Below are positions 23,201 through 35,215 of a DNA stretch of 64,000 nucleotides, piece after piece. How positions within the stretch are numbered: position 1 is the stretch's first letter; the number at the start of each line of letters is the position of its first letter. The stretch comes from Neurospora intermedia (taxonomy: Eukaryota > Ascomycota > Sordariomycetes > Sordariales > Sordariaceae), in assembly GCA_037102815.1 (NCBI GenBank), contig BTPP01000008.1, positions 2,542,001-2,606,000 on the forward strand. The letters run 5' to 3'. The position numbers and the translations under genes are program-made. Below the pieces are notes generated by a model. The model saw nothing but the letters and a program-made list of their open reading frames with translations, had not been told where the DNA came from and made no database searches.

Positions 23201-24070
23201 CGGGGATGAGGTACTCGTTCTTTCTCCACGAGAAGCGGAAGGTGACATTGCCGTCGCTGAGGTAGTGGAGGACGTTGGTCTGGGAGGTCTCGTCAGGGCG
23301 GACGGATCGCATTATGATACCGTACGGGGTGTAGGAGGCGCCTCTGTTCTGGAAACTGGGACGGACGATGGCGAGCGGGAAGTTTCTCCGGTTGACGAGG
23401 AGCATGCGGATGAGCTTTTCGATACCATTGACAATGAAGTAACCACCCAATTCTTCGGACTCTTCCTTTCTTGCTACCAGCTGGGCAGGGGAGTTGTTTT
23501 GGAGGTGGCACTTGTTGGACTGTTTTTGACAAGCAGATCTGTTAGACATGGATGATGTAGACTGGGAATATCTCGGATCACAAGGCTTACCTTGACCATG
23601 ATGGGCATCTGGCCGAGCTCGCGCACAAACTCGTGAGGCTCGCCATCGTTAATGCGATACTCAAAGGTGGCCGACAGCTTGCCCCTGTATGAGACATGTC
23701 GTTCTCTGCACTCGGCCGGGAAGATTTCACGGTTCTTGGCCCAGCGGTTGGTGGGCGGGACCTGAGACTTTTGCAACTCGATGCTCTTGTAGCGGATGGT
23801 GAGCTTGTTCTTGCCTTGGGGATCAGCGCGCTCGTCGCCGTCTAGGAATGTCTTGGTGCCAATCTCGGCCAGCGCGTGGTCGAGAAGGGAAGGCTTGCCA
23901 TCGTCGCGGAAGAGGGCGTTGAAGGACTCGATGTGGGGGTCGACGGCGGCCTGGAGGGCGGGATAGGCGGTGCGGTCGGTCGGGGGGTCTCGGAAGAGCT
24001 TCTCGCGGCGGACCTGGTTGAACTTGACGTCCCAGTCCTGGCTGGTCGGCTGCTGTTGTTGGGGCGCCAT
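20295..24070 (-). CDS. RPA135: DNA-directed RNA polymerase I subunit RPA2 (135 kDa)
   Basis: Two exons (24070-23591 and 23519-20295) with a 71-nt intron join in frame (..PIMVK then SNKCHL..) to 1234 aa, matching the size of yeast Rpa135 (1203 aa). It is the second-largest subunit of RNA polymerase I, which transcribes the large rRNA precursor in the nucleolus. Visible signatures are ELGGYFIVNGIEK in the protrusion/lobe region, [23 protein letters not shown] in the fork, GYDMDDAMILNKSA in the active-centre domain, and GDKFSSRHGQKGV near residue 927 in the hybrid-binding domain. A C-terminal zinc site (CRQC near 1116, CRNC near 1146) follows. A long ATG-free frame on the opposite strand at 21720-23555 is a codon-bias shadow. 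Regulation is not visible from the sequence. Confidence 0.97.
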
Positions 24071-27000
24071 TGTGTGTGTGTTGGTGTGTGAGGAGGACTT
24101 GGGGTCCTGTCCTTGGGTACAGTATCTCGGGATATGCGGGTTGGTGTTTTCAAGGTGGATATAAACCCCAGAAGTATGGATGGGCTTTTGTCTGCTTTCT
24201 AAGCAGCAAAGTGAAGCGCTCCTTGGATTATTCCTTCATAATCTGCCGGCTGGGTATCTGGACGGTTGTCAGAGATATGCGCCGGGGGCATTGATCTCTA
24301 GAACGGGGTATGTGGGTTGGTTTGTTGACTTGGACTGTTTCCGTCCCTTCAGTCGGTCAGTCGCAGTGAGGCGTGGACACCGACCTTCAACTTTTCGAGC
24401 GCGTCAACAACTGGAATCGGATGCGCCGCCCGCCCCAGCGCTGCATTGATTTTTTTTTTCTTCGAATTGTTAGAGCTTATCGCTTATCGGACCACTGCCC
24501 CACAATTCGATTCTGTCAGGTTTGGATGACGCTAAGCCGGACGAGGAAGTACCAGCAGGGTTCTGATAGCCAGTGAGGTGCTTGGTGCAGTGCCTGGCGT
24601 GCTGTGTGTGCAGAGTTTAAGCTGAGGATGGAGGTCCATGAATGAATGGCACGACGAAGAGACACAAGATGTGGATGATTCAACGGGCACGCAGTGCAAC
24701 CTCAACATGTTCCATCCCGGACATGTCAAGATTATTGTGCACAACAGGTGGTTCACTTCTTCCTGTTGATATCAGACCCTTTCTGCACGCCACTGGAGTG
24801 TCAAGTTGCTTGCCGTGACGTTGTGACCCATGATGATGAGAGTTGGAGGTTAGGTCGTCAGTGGTTGAGCTCCACAGCAGGAGACTGTTCATTGGTCCAG
24901 TAGGTGATGACATTTCTTGAGGAGGAGAAAGTCGGCAGTCTTCTCAGCCTTTCCTCAAAATGTTGGCTTCTTCCAACGGCCAAATGTTTGCTTTTCAAGT
25001 CGAATCCCGTTGGTACACTATACTTGGTAGATTGCATTCCCCGAGAGGCCATATGGCGGCCGTCTTCGAGGCCTAACCTCATGGCTTTCCGGTCCCGCCT
25101 CGCTTCCAGCCTCCCTTCCTAGGTACCTATGGTAGGCAGTTCGTCCCTTTCCCGGCCGAATGAGAAGTGGACTTTGGACACTTTGAGTCGTTTCGGTAAT
25201 TATCATCATCAGCAAAAGAGCTCATGGCCCGACCTGGGCGACCACTCTGCCCGGCCCTATCGCGGTCTGTGTCAGTATTATTGAGTGGCCGTCGGCCTAC
25301 AAGTCAGTCAAACCAACGATAATCTCAAACCGGTTCATCCCATTCAAGGCCGCAAAAACGGTTAGCACAAGTTGAAGTGGATCAGATGCCATCACTCGAA
25401 TCTTCATCCGTACGCGTCCTGCATTGCATGTCCATACTAATCCTCTCCGCAAAATCTATGCAGCTGATTGCACTTATGCACTGCACAGTCTCCCCTCACT
25501 CCGCACTCCGTCAGACGGGATGGTCGTTTAATCAATCACTGGCAATCTTGGATAGCCATGACTGGCGGGTTGTGGCATTGGTCGATGAGCCTGGGAGAGC
25601 CTCGAGTTGTGTTTACCGGTGGTAGTTATCAGCATCAGTGTTTGTGGAAGTCCTAGATACCTCTAGAGGTAGGCAGTAAGTAGTATCGCGGACTGGAACT
25701 TCTTCCCTCCACTCACCAAGACATACATCTCTTAAGCCCGAGGCAAAGTGGCCCTGTCTCCTGGTGACCTTGATTGAGCCTTGGGGCCTGTACAATAACA
25801 CGAGCTGCTCGGGTTTCACCATGACTGTAGGTACTTATTGAACTTGACGGGAAGCAGTTCGAGTCATTACAGTATCTCTCCTTGGTAACGAACCACATTC
25901 AGTTCCCTTGCAGTGATGTCGCCTTCCACACTCATGTGATGGCTGAGGACGGGATTGATCTCACTGAGGTCGACAACTAAGGTAAGAGAAAGTCCAAAGG
26001 GCTCCTCCTTCCGTCATGGGCCTTGAAGCGTGGGGAATGGAACCTGCCCCGAAGCTCAATGGGCCAATCAAAAGAACGCAACTACCCCGCTGTTGCGTCT
26101 GTTGGTGGCCTCTACAATACACCACCTTCCCGTCTTGATCCATTCAGGGTTCCTCTTGTAGGCTCTTCAGGTCTACCACTCCAGTCGCTACTACTGTATA
26201 CTACCTCTAGGTAGGTACGAAATGACAAAAGTCTTCAGTCTTTCAAATTTTCACACACTTGACTTTTGACATCTCGGCCTCATTATATCACTGCCCGTAG
26301 TACAATCAGGTTCCGTCGGTCCTCACTCAACTTAACCCTACAGTACCAGTCACACACTCTCTCCTCGTCCAGCGTCGAGGAACACAAACAACGGTTCTCC
26401 AAGGATTACACAGCTTTTGGAGACGGAAGAGAAAAAAGGGACTAGAGCAGGACAGATCCATCCGGCTGCCGAGCCCTGATCTGATTGTCCCTGGCGAGCG
26501 AGATCCATCCCAGCCAGTTCCCGGTCATTGATTGATCGATTGACAGACGGACGAACCAGCAGCCATCTTGCGTCCACATATCCAACGAACAGTACTGACC
26601 CGGACGGAGGCGACTTTACCAGGCTAGACTAGGTAGACTCTGTTGACTGATCTACATATTCTACACTACCTACGTACCGGCCCGTTGACTGCGCACAGAA
26701 CGAAAGCAGACGGGAGCACTCAACCAGCAGCAGAAGCAACAGTCCCTGCAGTATCTGCCATCTGCCATCCGCCATCCGCCATCCCATATAATCCCAGCAT
26801 CAGCATCCGCATCAACATCCCACAGCGGCAACCTCCAGTTCGATCTAACCTCATACACCTTTCCCATCCGCCCTCAAACCAAAAGACCCGCCGATACTAC
26901 AGTACCTACCTGACTCTTCAGTCTCCAGCCTAGTCACCTTCAGTTGTCTTGTCCCAAGACTTGACCATTTTGGCACACCGTCTTCTCTTCCTCGTGCGAC

Positions 27001-28027
27001 CTTCAGTCTTATTGCCGCCTCCGCCTCTGCCGCCATCAACCCCAGTCTTTCCCCCGAACTAGTCTCTAGAGACCCTAGCATCGATTGATACTCTAGACAC
27101 CCTGCTTTTGCTCTTCCCGGTCCCTCTTTTCAGACGCTCTCGTCCGTGATCACGGGCGGGTATCACACAGTTCCCTTTCCAGTTCCAATTGGCGACTTCC
27201 GTTTCCAGTCTGTCTCCCCCGCCGATGATCATCTCCCAACACTTGCTACCTCGACTATCCTCGCTCATCGATATCCGCCATCGCACGCTCGCAGTCTGAT
27301 CACCGCCAGCAACCCCGGTTTACTACTGCCCTGGGAGGGAAACGAATGAAACCCGGGTCTTAGCCGCTTCAATCTGTGTACTACAGCTAACAAAGTACAT
27401 CCGTCAATCATCACGGCTCGAGGCACGGACCACTCTTCCTCCCGAAGAGAGAGGTCATTCATCATCTCACCTTGGCGAGCGGGCGAGCGGCGGCCCGTAC
27501 GGAATCCCAGTCGCTCACACACACACACACCTACACACAGTCAAGTCACCCATTCGGTCACTCTCACACCCGCGCGGCACCCCAGCAGCAGCCAGACAGC
27601 CAGACAGCCAGACAGCCAGACAGCCCCGCGTCGGCTTCGGACGGACTATCCTCAACCACCCCATATCCCACCCAGATCGCACAAGAACTGCATCTCCCAC
27701 CTCGTTGCGAGATTTGCCAGCCCGCGACGGGTGTGCCAGAGTCATACGAGACATTCTACTTTTATTTTCTTTTCACTATCTGCTCTTCGTGTGTCCTGTA
27801 CCATACCTGTTATATCGTCTGCCTGCAAAAGTAATATCCCGACTGAGACCTGCCTGCCGCTCTGCGTGCGCTGCTGCTGTCAATATCCGGACCATACAAC
27901 CTGTTGATCAGTCCGGTCTACGCCTACGCCATTGTCTATAACTCCTTCGGATCCCGACGATTTCATTCGTTCTCGTCCTGTTCGTATCTACTACCGCCAT
28001 CGCATCACTTCACATCAATTACCCACC
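24071..28027. other. Long divergent intergenic region
   Basis: About 4 kb lies between the divergent RNA polymerase I subunit gene and the Arl8-type GTPase gene. Only short frames without domains are present. The 26.6-28.0 kb part is pyrimidine-rich with a CAGACAGC minisatellite, consistent with a long 5' leader of the GTPase gene. CCTCTAG-type motifs occur at 25659 and 26202. Confidence 0.5.
27593..27624. repeat. 8-bp minisatellite, four copies
   Basis: Four perfect CAGACAGC units in the pyrimidine-rich sequence about 400 bp upstream of the GTPase start codon, probably within its 5' leader. Confidence 0.9.
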
Positions 28028-28810
28028 ATGGCCGGGCTATTCAAGAAAGTCTATGACTGGTTGCTCAGAACTTTCTGGTGAGTAGTCATGGAAGTTGCCC
28101 AGTTTGTCCTATCGCATCGATGGCTCACATATCAGATACAACAGGGCGACGGAAATGGATGTGACCATGATCGGCTTGCAGAACGCAGGAAAGACGTCAC
28201 TGCTGAGAGTTATTTCGGTGAGTCGCCAATGCCGCCGTCCACCTCTTCCATAGCTGAAGCTTTTGCTGACCAATTCCAGGGCGGAGAATTCACCCTTGAG
28301 TAAGCCACCTCTTTTTGGTCCCATCCCACATTCCATCAAATCCCCTCCTGACCCCCTCTCCGCTTCCTTATCCCCCACGACTAATATCACACCACACATA
28401 GCTCTATCCCAACAGTAGGCTTCAACCTCAAGCGTGTCCAACGCGGGCATGTCACGCTCAAATGCTGGGATCTCGGTGGCCAGCCGCGCTTTCGGCAGAT
28501 GTGGGAGCGCTACTGCCGAGGCGTCAACGCGATAGTCTTTATCGTCGACATCGCCGATCCTCGTCTGCTCCCGCAAGCCAAGGACGAATTGCACTCCCTT
28601 ATGCGAAACGAAACCCTCCAGGGTATCCCCTTGTTGGTGTTGGGCAATAAATCCGATTTGCCGGAACGGTTGAGTGTCGATGAGCTGATTGATGCGATGG
28701 ATTTGAAGAGCATCGCCGGACGGGAGGTCAGCTGTTATGGGATCTCGGCCAAGGAGGAGATGAATCTCGATGCGGTGCTGCAGTGGTTGATGAGGTTTGC
28801 TGGGAAATGA
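28028..28810 (+). CDS. ARL8: Arl8-type ARF-like small GTPase
   Basis: Four exons (28028-28077, 28145-28217, 28280-28299, 28402-28810) join in frame to 183 aa. Exon 3 is only 20 nt long. The G motifs are all present: P-loop GLQNAGKTS, switch I IPTVGFN, switch II start WDLGGQPRFR, and the guanine-specificity motif GNKSDL. The N-terminus MAGLFKKVYDWLLRTFW lacks the myristoylation Gly-2 of classic ARFs and is an amphipathic helix, as in Arl8. The switch I and WDLGGQPRFRxMWERYCRG stretch are strongly Arl8-like. Arl8 recruits effectors to lysosome or vacuole membranes and drives their transport and fusion; that role is inferred by family. The start is preceded by CACC, a good eukaryotic context. 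No close neighbour is related to its job. Confidence 0.93.
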
Positions 28811-31800
28811 GCGGATCCGAACGGTTTCGAAGGATGAAGGTTTTCTTTGCGTTTTACCAATACCCACGCGCTGTTTGGTTTTCGATCTCCGGCCCGGGCA
28901 TATGAGTTTGTCGCTAGTTCAACAGTCCAGTGACCTCGGCCCGGGTTTGTTATTGTTCTTCATCTTCTTTTCCGGACCTCGCGCCATTCGAATTTCGATT
29001 TCGATATTTCGGTATCCCTTGCGACGACGAACCAGCAAACGACGACGTTGTTTGATTCTTTTTCTCGGTTGGCAACAGATCGCGGTCGTGTAGGTATCTT
29101 CGATTCGATCTCGGCTTGCGCGTTTGTTTGGATATATTTCTGGTATGCTGTTATACACTGATGGCATTCGTCCCCAATTGTCCACGTGATGAAGGGGACA
29201 GCGTCGTCGTTTTGGTGTAAGAGCGAACTATTTTTTTTTCTTTTGAATATTGGGAAAACTGTCCGTCGGCGACGATTGGGCTTGAAACGAATCTTAGAAC
29301 GAAATGGCACTCGCCACTCAAACCACGGGAGGGAGATGGAAATGATGTGGTAATAGGATTGGGGTGATGTCTTGTGTAGTTTCTTGTCTTCTTTGTTTCG
29401 ACGTGTGCTTTGCCCGGTTTGGATATATCATGGATGGAAAGTTGAGAGGTTCTGCGAAGACGAGGTGTGGACAAGGAAGGGATCTGGGAAACGAGGAAGA
29501 AAGGGGATTTTGGTTAACCTTGTAACTTTCCAGATATCCGCTTCTCTTCGTGTGGTCAACTTTGAGCGAGGATGAAGAGACTGAATGACAAAAAGGAAGA
29601 TCCCAGACAGAGTGCCACTTCCATGATTTGTAGAAGAACAGTTAAGGAGAAGAGGTCTGTGACAGGAAGGAGAGTGCAGTAGCAGTAGAAATACTCATGC
29701 AAATGACGACGACGTCCGTAAATGACCGCGAAATCAATCGTATCGGTCGATGTGAAAACCAAGGTGAGTGACATGGAGTAGCACCGTACGGTGTGTACCA
29801 TGTAGGTAGGTGAGTGACCCTGAGGTGCAAGAGACTCGAGACTCGAGCGAGTTCAGGTCCCAACGAGGCACGAGGCGTGAGGCGGATGGATTGGTTGTTG
29901 TGGTGGTTATTGTTATTGCTGTTGTTGGGCTGCTATGTGCAGACACGAGATCATTGAAGGCCTGCACAAACACCAAAAATAACGGATGGGGAAAAGGGAC
30001 GGGAGGAGGAGGAGGAAATCGAAAGAAACAAACAAGAGAGAGGAACCCATGCCCTCATGAATATTTCTGTCAGGTCCTTGCCCGAAACCCAGAACAAGGA
30101 ATTCCTGCCATGCTTCCTGGCTGGTCTCTTTTGCTTCCTTTCAAAACCATTCGGTAGGTTGTAGGTACGGGGGGGAATTTGAAGGAAACTGGGACTTATG
30201 ATTGTTTGGGGACCTGACTACCCTTGATCGATGCCAGCGAGGCCCTGACTGACTGGACCCCTCGAACTGACTGACACGACTCCATCGTTTATTGACGTGG
30301 GTGGGTCTGATTGGCTGGAGCAAAGAGCGCAGGGCTGCGCGCCGCGCGCACCGCGGGTTTGGAGAAGGGGGGGGGGGGGGGGGGGGGGGGGGAAGGGAGG
30401 GATGGTGGTCATGGATTCCAGCTGGGATTGGGATGGGAAATGGGATGGGGGACGGACTGGAAGACAATGTTTGGGGAAATTTCGCACTCGCAAGTTCGCA
30501 ACATGCACACGCACTCTCACTCACAAACACATCATTGTTTATGAATGTGAAGCTGTATGGGTTCTAAGTATTGAATCTCGTCGTTCTTGCTTTGTATACG
30601 TGGCTGTGTTGAACCGTAACCGTGAGAGAAGTCGGTGGTTTCTTGCCCCTGGAAAAGAAGAAGAAGCGCGTTCAAGTCCAAACAAGCACACATGGAAGTG
30701 AGTAGGTACCTGACGATCAACCTAATTGCTGGGCTGAAGGTGCACCGTGCTAGACATGTAAATGTGTGAGTGAGGGTGTAACACCATGTGAATCAGACCG
30801 AGATCCTTGGTTTGATGGTTTCGTTCAGCAACTCCGTGTGGGAAAAAAATAGGAAAGGTGTTGAGGGGTCATTTGTACATACCATTGCTACTTCAACCTT
30901 CTCGAGTGATGGCTCGGCTTAGTATCCCAGATTGTTCATTGACCTCCGGCAAGGCTCGAGATACTTATACGCAATGATTCGTTCGGAGGTTATCACAATG
31001 ATCGTAGGGCTGAACGGACTAGAGGACAGCTGACCTTCATCAAGTGGGTATGCCAGTGGTAGAGACCTTGGAGACTACAGGCCGACTGCTCTTACAGAAT
31101 TTGGCATTGTGATTGACTTCACAGCCGCGTCGCCCAAGCAGTCATGATGAACTGCGGAGAAGCAGAAACAGCTTCTACAACACTGACCGTAGATGCGGAC
31201 CAGGAAAGGCCTCAAGGCTGTCCCCGAGTCACTCTGGCCTTCTTGATTCCCTTGTTCATAACGGATGGTCGCTCAGTCAGTTCTATCGTTAGCATCAATG
31301 ACACTGTCACCGCGACTCACCAGCGAAATACTCGCTCGCCTGCTGCGTCCAGTCACAATAGCAGAATGGCACAAACACGGGCACCGCAGAGGAACATGAA
31401 ATGGCTTGATCCTTCTTATTTGTGTGGTGTGCTGGAAGTTCGATCGCCCCAAGTTCTACCCTTAGAGCTCTCTCTCTATGTGACGTTGCTGAGCCGGTCG
31501 TTATGTATGGTCGTTTCGCGCATGATTGATCATTAAACCACCAAAAAGATTCGGACCTGTTGTAGTGTAATGGATGTGTGGTATCTCTTTCGCTTTTTGG
31601 GAGGTCTGCAGAAACAAAACAGAAGAAAGGACTCGAGTCTTTTGTTTGCATTCCCTCTATCTCTGGCCGAGATGCGGCAACACACGGCCGTGTTTGTTGC
31701 TGATAATTCCTCCCTCAGCAGACAAACAGCAAGCCATATCGTGGTCGTCCGGAAAACTTGACTCGGGTCTCTTTCTTGATCAATGCAATGCCGAAGAACG

Positions 31801-31903
31801 CCGTCCGCCGTGTCCACGCATCATGATGCTCGCCAACAAAAGCAGCCAGCGCACAACCACAACCATCCAAGCACCACCACTTTCTCCCTCTCCAAGTAGT
31901 CCT
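28811..31903. other. Convergent intergenic region
   Basis: About 3.1 kb between the 3' ends of the GTPase gene and the ribosomal protein S16 gene. It contains a 26-nt poly(G) run at 30367. Small frames on both strands (up to about 130 codons) look accidental. No RNA gene was recognised. Confidence 0.5.
30367..30392. repeat. Poly(G) homopolymer run (26 nt)
   Basis: Twenty-six consecutive G bases are flanked by GA-rich sequence. Runs of this length are unusual and could form G-quadruplex structures or be a sequencing artefact in length. Confidence 0.9.
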
Positions 31904-32638
31904 TTAACGGTAGGACTTCTGGAAGCGAGAGCGGGCACCCTTACCACCGAACTTCTTGGGCTCGCAACGTCTGGGATCGGCGACGAGGAGAGTACGGTCG
32001 AACTGGATGAGGGCGGTCTTCAGGGTGTTCTTGGAGTGCTCATCAACGTACTTGGCGTAGTAGGCAACCTGTAAATCCACCAAAAATGCCCTGGTTAGTT
32101 TTCTCGTCCTCACATCTTCTTCGGGTGTATGTGTCTGTGTGTGTCTGCATCGCATCATGGATTTCGGCAAAGTGTTATCGGTCGGGGAAAAGGGGAATCG
32201 AAAATCGGGAAATACTGACAATGGCCTTGGCAATCTGTAGAAAAGCGATCTTGTTAGCAATTCTGCTGTCGCAAACGGTTTCCGGAGTCGCAGATTTCCA
32301 AACTTACAGCCTGACGGACGGCATAGACCTGGGAGACGTGACCACCACCGGAGACCTTGAGGCGGATGTCGACCTCGGCGAACTTGTCGGTACCGAGGAG
32401 AAGGATGGGCTCGTAGAGCTTGGCCCGGAGGATCTCGGGGGCGTAGAGCTTAAGGGGAACACCGTTGACCTTGATGAGGCCCTTGCCCTGCACACAGCGG
32501 GCGACCGCTACATTTGTCGCAAAGACGTCAGCAATTGTCGCTCTGTCATGAGATGGGCCGAAATTCCAAAATGCAATATCTCGACATACCCGTGGCGTTC
32601 TTCTTCTTGCCGAAAACCTGGACCGCTTGCGTAGCCAT
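31904..32638 (-). CDS. RPS16: 40S ribosomal protein S16 (uS9)
   Basis: Four exons (32638-32590, 32507-32308, 32234-32220, 32068-31904) join in frame to 142 aa, the length expected for eukaryotic S16 (yeast 143). Exon 3 is a 15-nt micro-exon encoding only IAKAI; leaving it out keeps the frame but removes five conserved residues. The N-terminus [19 protein letters not shown], the core GKGLIKVNG and the C-terminus [10 protein letters not shown] are diagnostic of uS9. The C-terminal tail reaches the P-site of the small subunit. The gene is a cytosolic ribosome component and should be highly expressed. The intron-rich 5' half is usual for fungal ribosomal protein genes. Longer frames on the plus strand here are antisense shadows. 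Confidence 0.97.
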
Positions 32639-34596
32639 TTTGTCTGGATGGCAAGATCACGACGATGCGTACGTTCGGGACTTGATAATTTTCAGTCGTT
32701 CCTCAAAATTTGTGTGGGAGGGGAAAACGAATGGGGCTAAAGTCTGTCACGTGCTGACTAAGCCAGCTGGTAGTGGCCTTTTTGGCGAGTGCGCTGGGCC
32801 GCTGGACCTGGGAGCGTGTGCAGTCGGGTGGTCACTGCAGTGCGGTCGGTGCGCGCCCAGACGGGAGACGTGGTTGAGGCCGGCAGGGTCTGGACCAGCG
32901 GGCCGCCACCAGCTGGCATTTCTGATGCATTGTATTGCACTGCAGCATTGCTTGGCAATCTTGGCAGAGCTGTGCCTCTCCATGCAGTGAGCCAAATGAA
33001 TTTCATTTTTTTGGATTTGGAGTTCAGTTCACGAGTGGAATTCAGTTCCTTCCTTTTTTGCATCATCGCAATGAAACATGGCCATAACACAAAGCCGCCA
33101 TCTGTCATGCCGCTCACTGTTTTTGTTACCTGCGTAACTTAACTGCAAGGGACTTGGCGTACGGGCGGCCTCTCATCAAGATAAATTATTGACAGACGAT
33201 CGCTTCTATCCACGCGCAATGCCATCTGTCTGTCGCACCGAAGCACCCCAGGCACCTTGGACAGGAAAAGCGACGGAAGTCTGATGTTCAAGGCTGATAC
33301 GTCGGCGGTGTCGCGTTGCACCTCCACCCAACCCGTCCACTGCAATCTTATATAAGTTTCCCGTTTGGGTAGGTAGGTATCGATCTTGTTCACTTCCACC
33401 GACGATGCCAACAAAGGACAGTTTATGTCATGCCATGGACTTTGCCACAGGCAGACAGACAGCCACACTCTGTGAATATTCCGTCTTTCTGAATTGGGTA
33501 ACACTCCTTTCTGATACCAGCGATATGTGATGGATAGGCGCAGCAAAGATACCTCTACCTACTTACCACGCAAGATGGCAATGGTACGGCTAATATCGCA
33601 ACCATAACCACATGCCATTTATACTACCTCTAACCATAGTCCCAAACAAGCTCGCCGCCGTTGCAGCGGGCGGTTGGTTGTCTTCTATATGCAATCGAGG
33701 GAGAGTGTGTATTGGACTGTTGGCCGCTATGAGTCTTGTCCGAGATCACGACGTGGGATCGGCCGATGCTGTATCTTTCTGGTCTCGGATAGGCGGCTTG
33801 GCAGGTCAAAGTTCTCGCAACAGAGGTGAACCATTGAGCAGACCATTGGCGACCTTAGGTTGGTGACCCCTATTTGATACAATCATCACCACAGGATTCG
33901 CTTGACAGGTGAAATTTGATGGAAGACGGAATTGGTGGCCGAGGTGTTGGTTTGACAGTGTCGAACCTTCAAGATCTTGCTCAGTCAGCCAGCTAAGTAG
34001 GTAAGTACAGCTCAGCCACTGTGTAGGTACCTTGCGTAGAGTATATGTTCCAACAAGTACACCTGGCAAGGGAATGGATGGAAACAAAGGATTCCAAGCC
34101 CGGGGTCGGTGACCAGCATTAAATTCCATTCTCCGGCTTTTCCCACAATATGCCCTGCTAGAGCTGCCTAGAACATCCCATTGGAGTGGTGCCTCGCTAC
34201 GGATACAAGCGTCAATCCTTCTTCCCGTCCAGGTCCCCAGCTTCCCCGTCACTGCCCTGGGGCTTGGTGTTCTGAACCTGTGACTGTCTGAGCCCCTCCC
34301 CGCCACGGACGCCCTGACGACTCCCTGTGAACATCAAACCCGACTTTTAAATCCAACGTCACCCCCCAGCGCAGGGGAGCAACGTCCCGTCAAACCTCTT
34401 TCTCTTTTCTTTCACTTTCGCATCTCCTCACTTTTCCACCTTGACCTTGGCAGTCAAAAACCTTTGACACAACTAACTGAGTCTGTCGATATTCGACATC
34501 GACATCATTGCTGTCGCAGCAAAGACATCGAGACATCGCAATCTGGTATCAGAATCGAAGGAAATCCAATAAGTCCACTCCCACCAACAGCCCGCA
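32639..34596. other. Divergent intergenic region
   Basis: About 2 kb between the S16 start and the RCR-family gene. It holds both promoters. Small frames (for example 33139-33546, minus strand) show no domain. TAGGTAGGTA-type motifs occur near 33370 and 33553. Confidence 0.5.
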
Positions 34597-35215
34597 ATGG
34601 CTCCTCTAGCAGAGATAGCCAACCAGGTCCACGAGATCGCCAAGCGAGGGTAAGCCATTCATTTTCGCATCACCAACAACGCATCTTTAACCTTGCTAAC
34701 GTGTGTCTAGTCGTTGTGATTACGTTGATGCATATGGCGTACCCTATTGCTATAGCCGCTGGTACTACTACGGCCGTTGGATCTTACTAGCCGTGGCGAT
34801 TCTTTGCGTCTTTCTCTCGGTCTACCTTATGGCGTACGTCGTCCCCCTACCCATCCTAATCATCACCTGACCATTGCCACTGACATTGCATGGCTGTAGA
34901 CGTAAAAATTCCCGCCGCCGCCGCCTCCAAGGGGCGCAACCGATGTATGGAACTGGCTGGATGGCTCCCGCCCCTCCCCCATACGCGCCGCCCCAGTATT
35001 CTGCCCAGCCGCCACCGGGTAGTCAAGTCCCAGGAGGGTACTACGCACCACCGAACGGCCAGAAGGCGGACCAGAACGGCGAGTACGTTTATGGCGGCAA
35101 CCAGCAAGAAGGTATCCAACTCCAGCAACCGGCGAGCGCATACCACAGAGGTGCGGATGATCAGTATGCTCCGCCCGAGGGGCCACCGCCTAACCAGGCA
35201 CATCGTTTCCAGTGA
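34597..35215 (+). CDS. RCR-family (resistance to Congo red) single-pass membrane protein
   Basis: Three exons (34597-34649, 34711-34833, 34900-35215) join in frame to 163 aa. A short N-terminal helix is followed by a Cys/Tyr/Trp-rich segment (CDYVDAYGVPYCYSRWYYYGRW), one membrane segment (ILLAVAILCVFLSVYLM), an Arg-rich stop-transfer stretch (ARKNSRRRRLQG) and a Pro/Tyr/Gln-rich cytosolic tail with PPPY- and PPEG-like motifs. This layout is that of the RCR family (yeast Rcr1/Rcr2). Those proteins bind the ubiquitin ligase Rsp5 through PY motifs and influence chitin deposition and plasma-membrane transporter turnover. Splicing at the exon 1 donor must use GGGTAAGC (34649/34650); the alternative frame ends early. 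The domain match is made by pattern, not by search. Confidence 0.85.

Noticed and set aside
21720-23555. 611-codon open frame on the plus strand, opposite RPA135
   Set aside because: It lies fully antisense to a clearly conserved RNA polymerase I subunit. Its composition (Val, Gly, Glu, Leu-rich with no domain) is what codon bias of the coding strand produces in the mirrored frame.
30660-30690. GTTCAAGTCC resembling a tRNA B-box
   Set aside because: Flanks do not form a stem and no A-box is found at proper distance.
32086-32634. 182-codon plus-strand frame over the S16 gene
   Set aside because: It is the reverse of the S16 exons and introns; the minus-strand protein is diagnostic of uS9.
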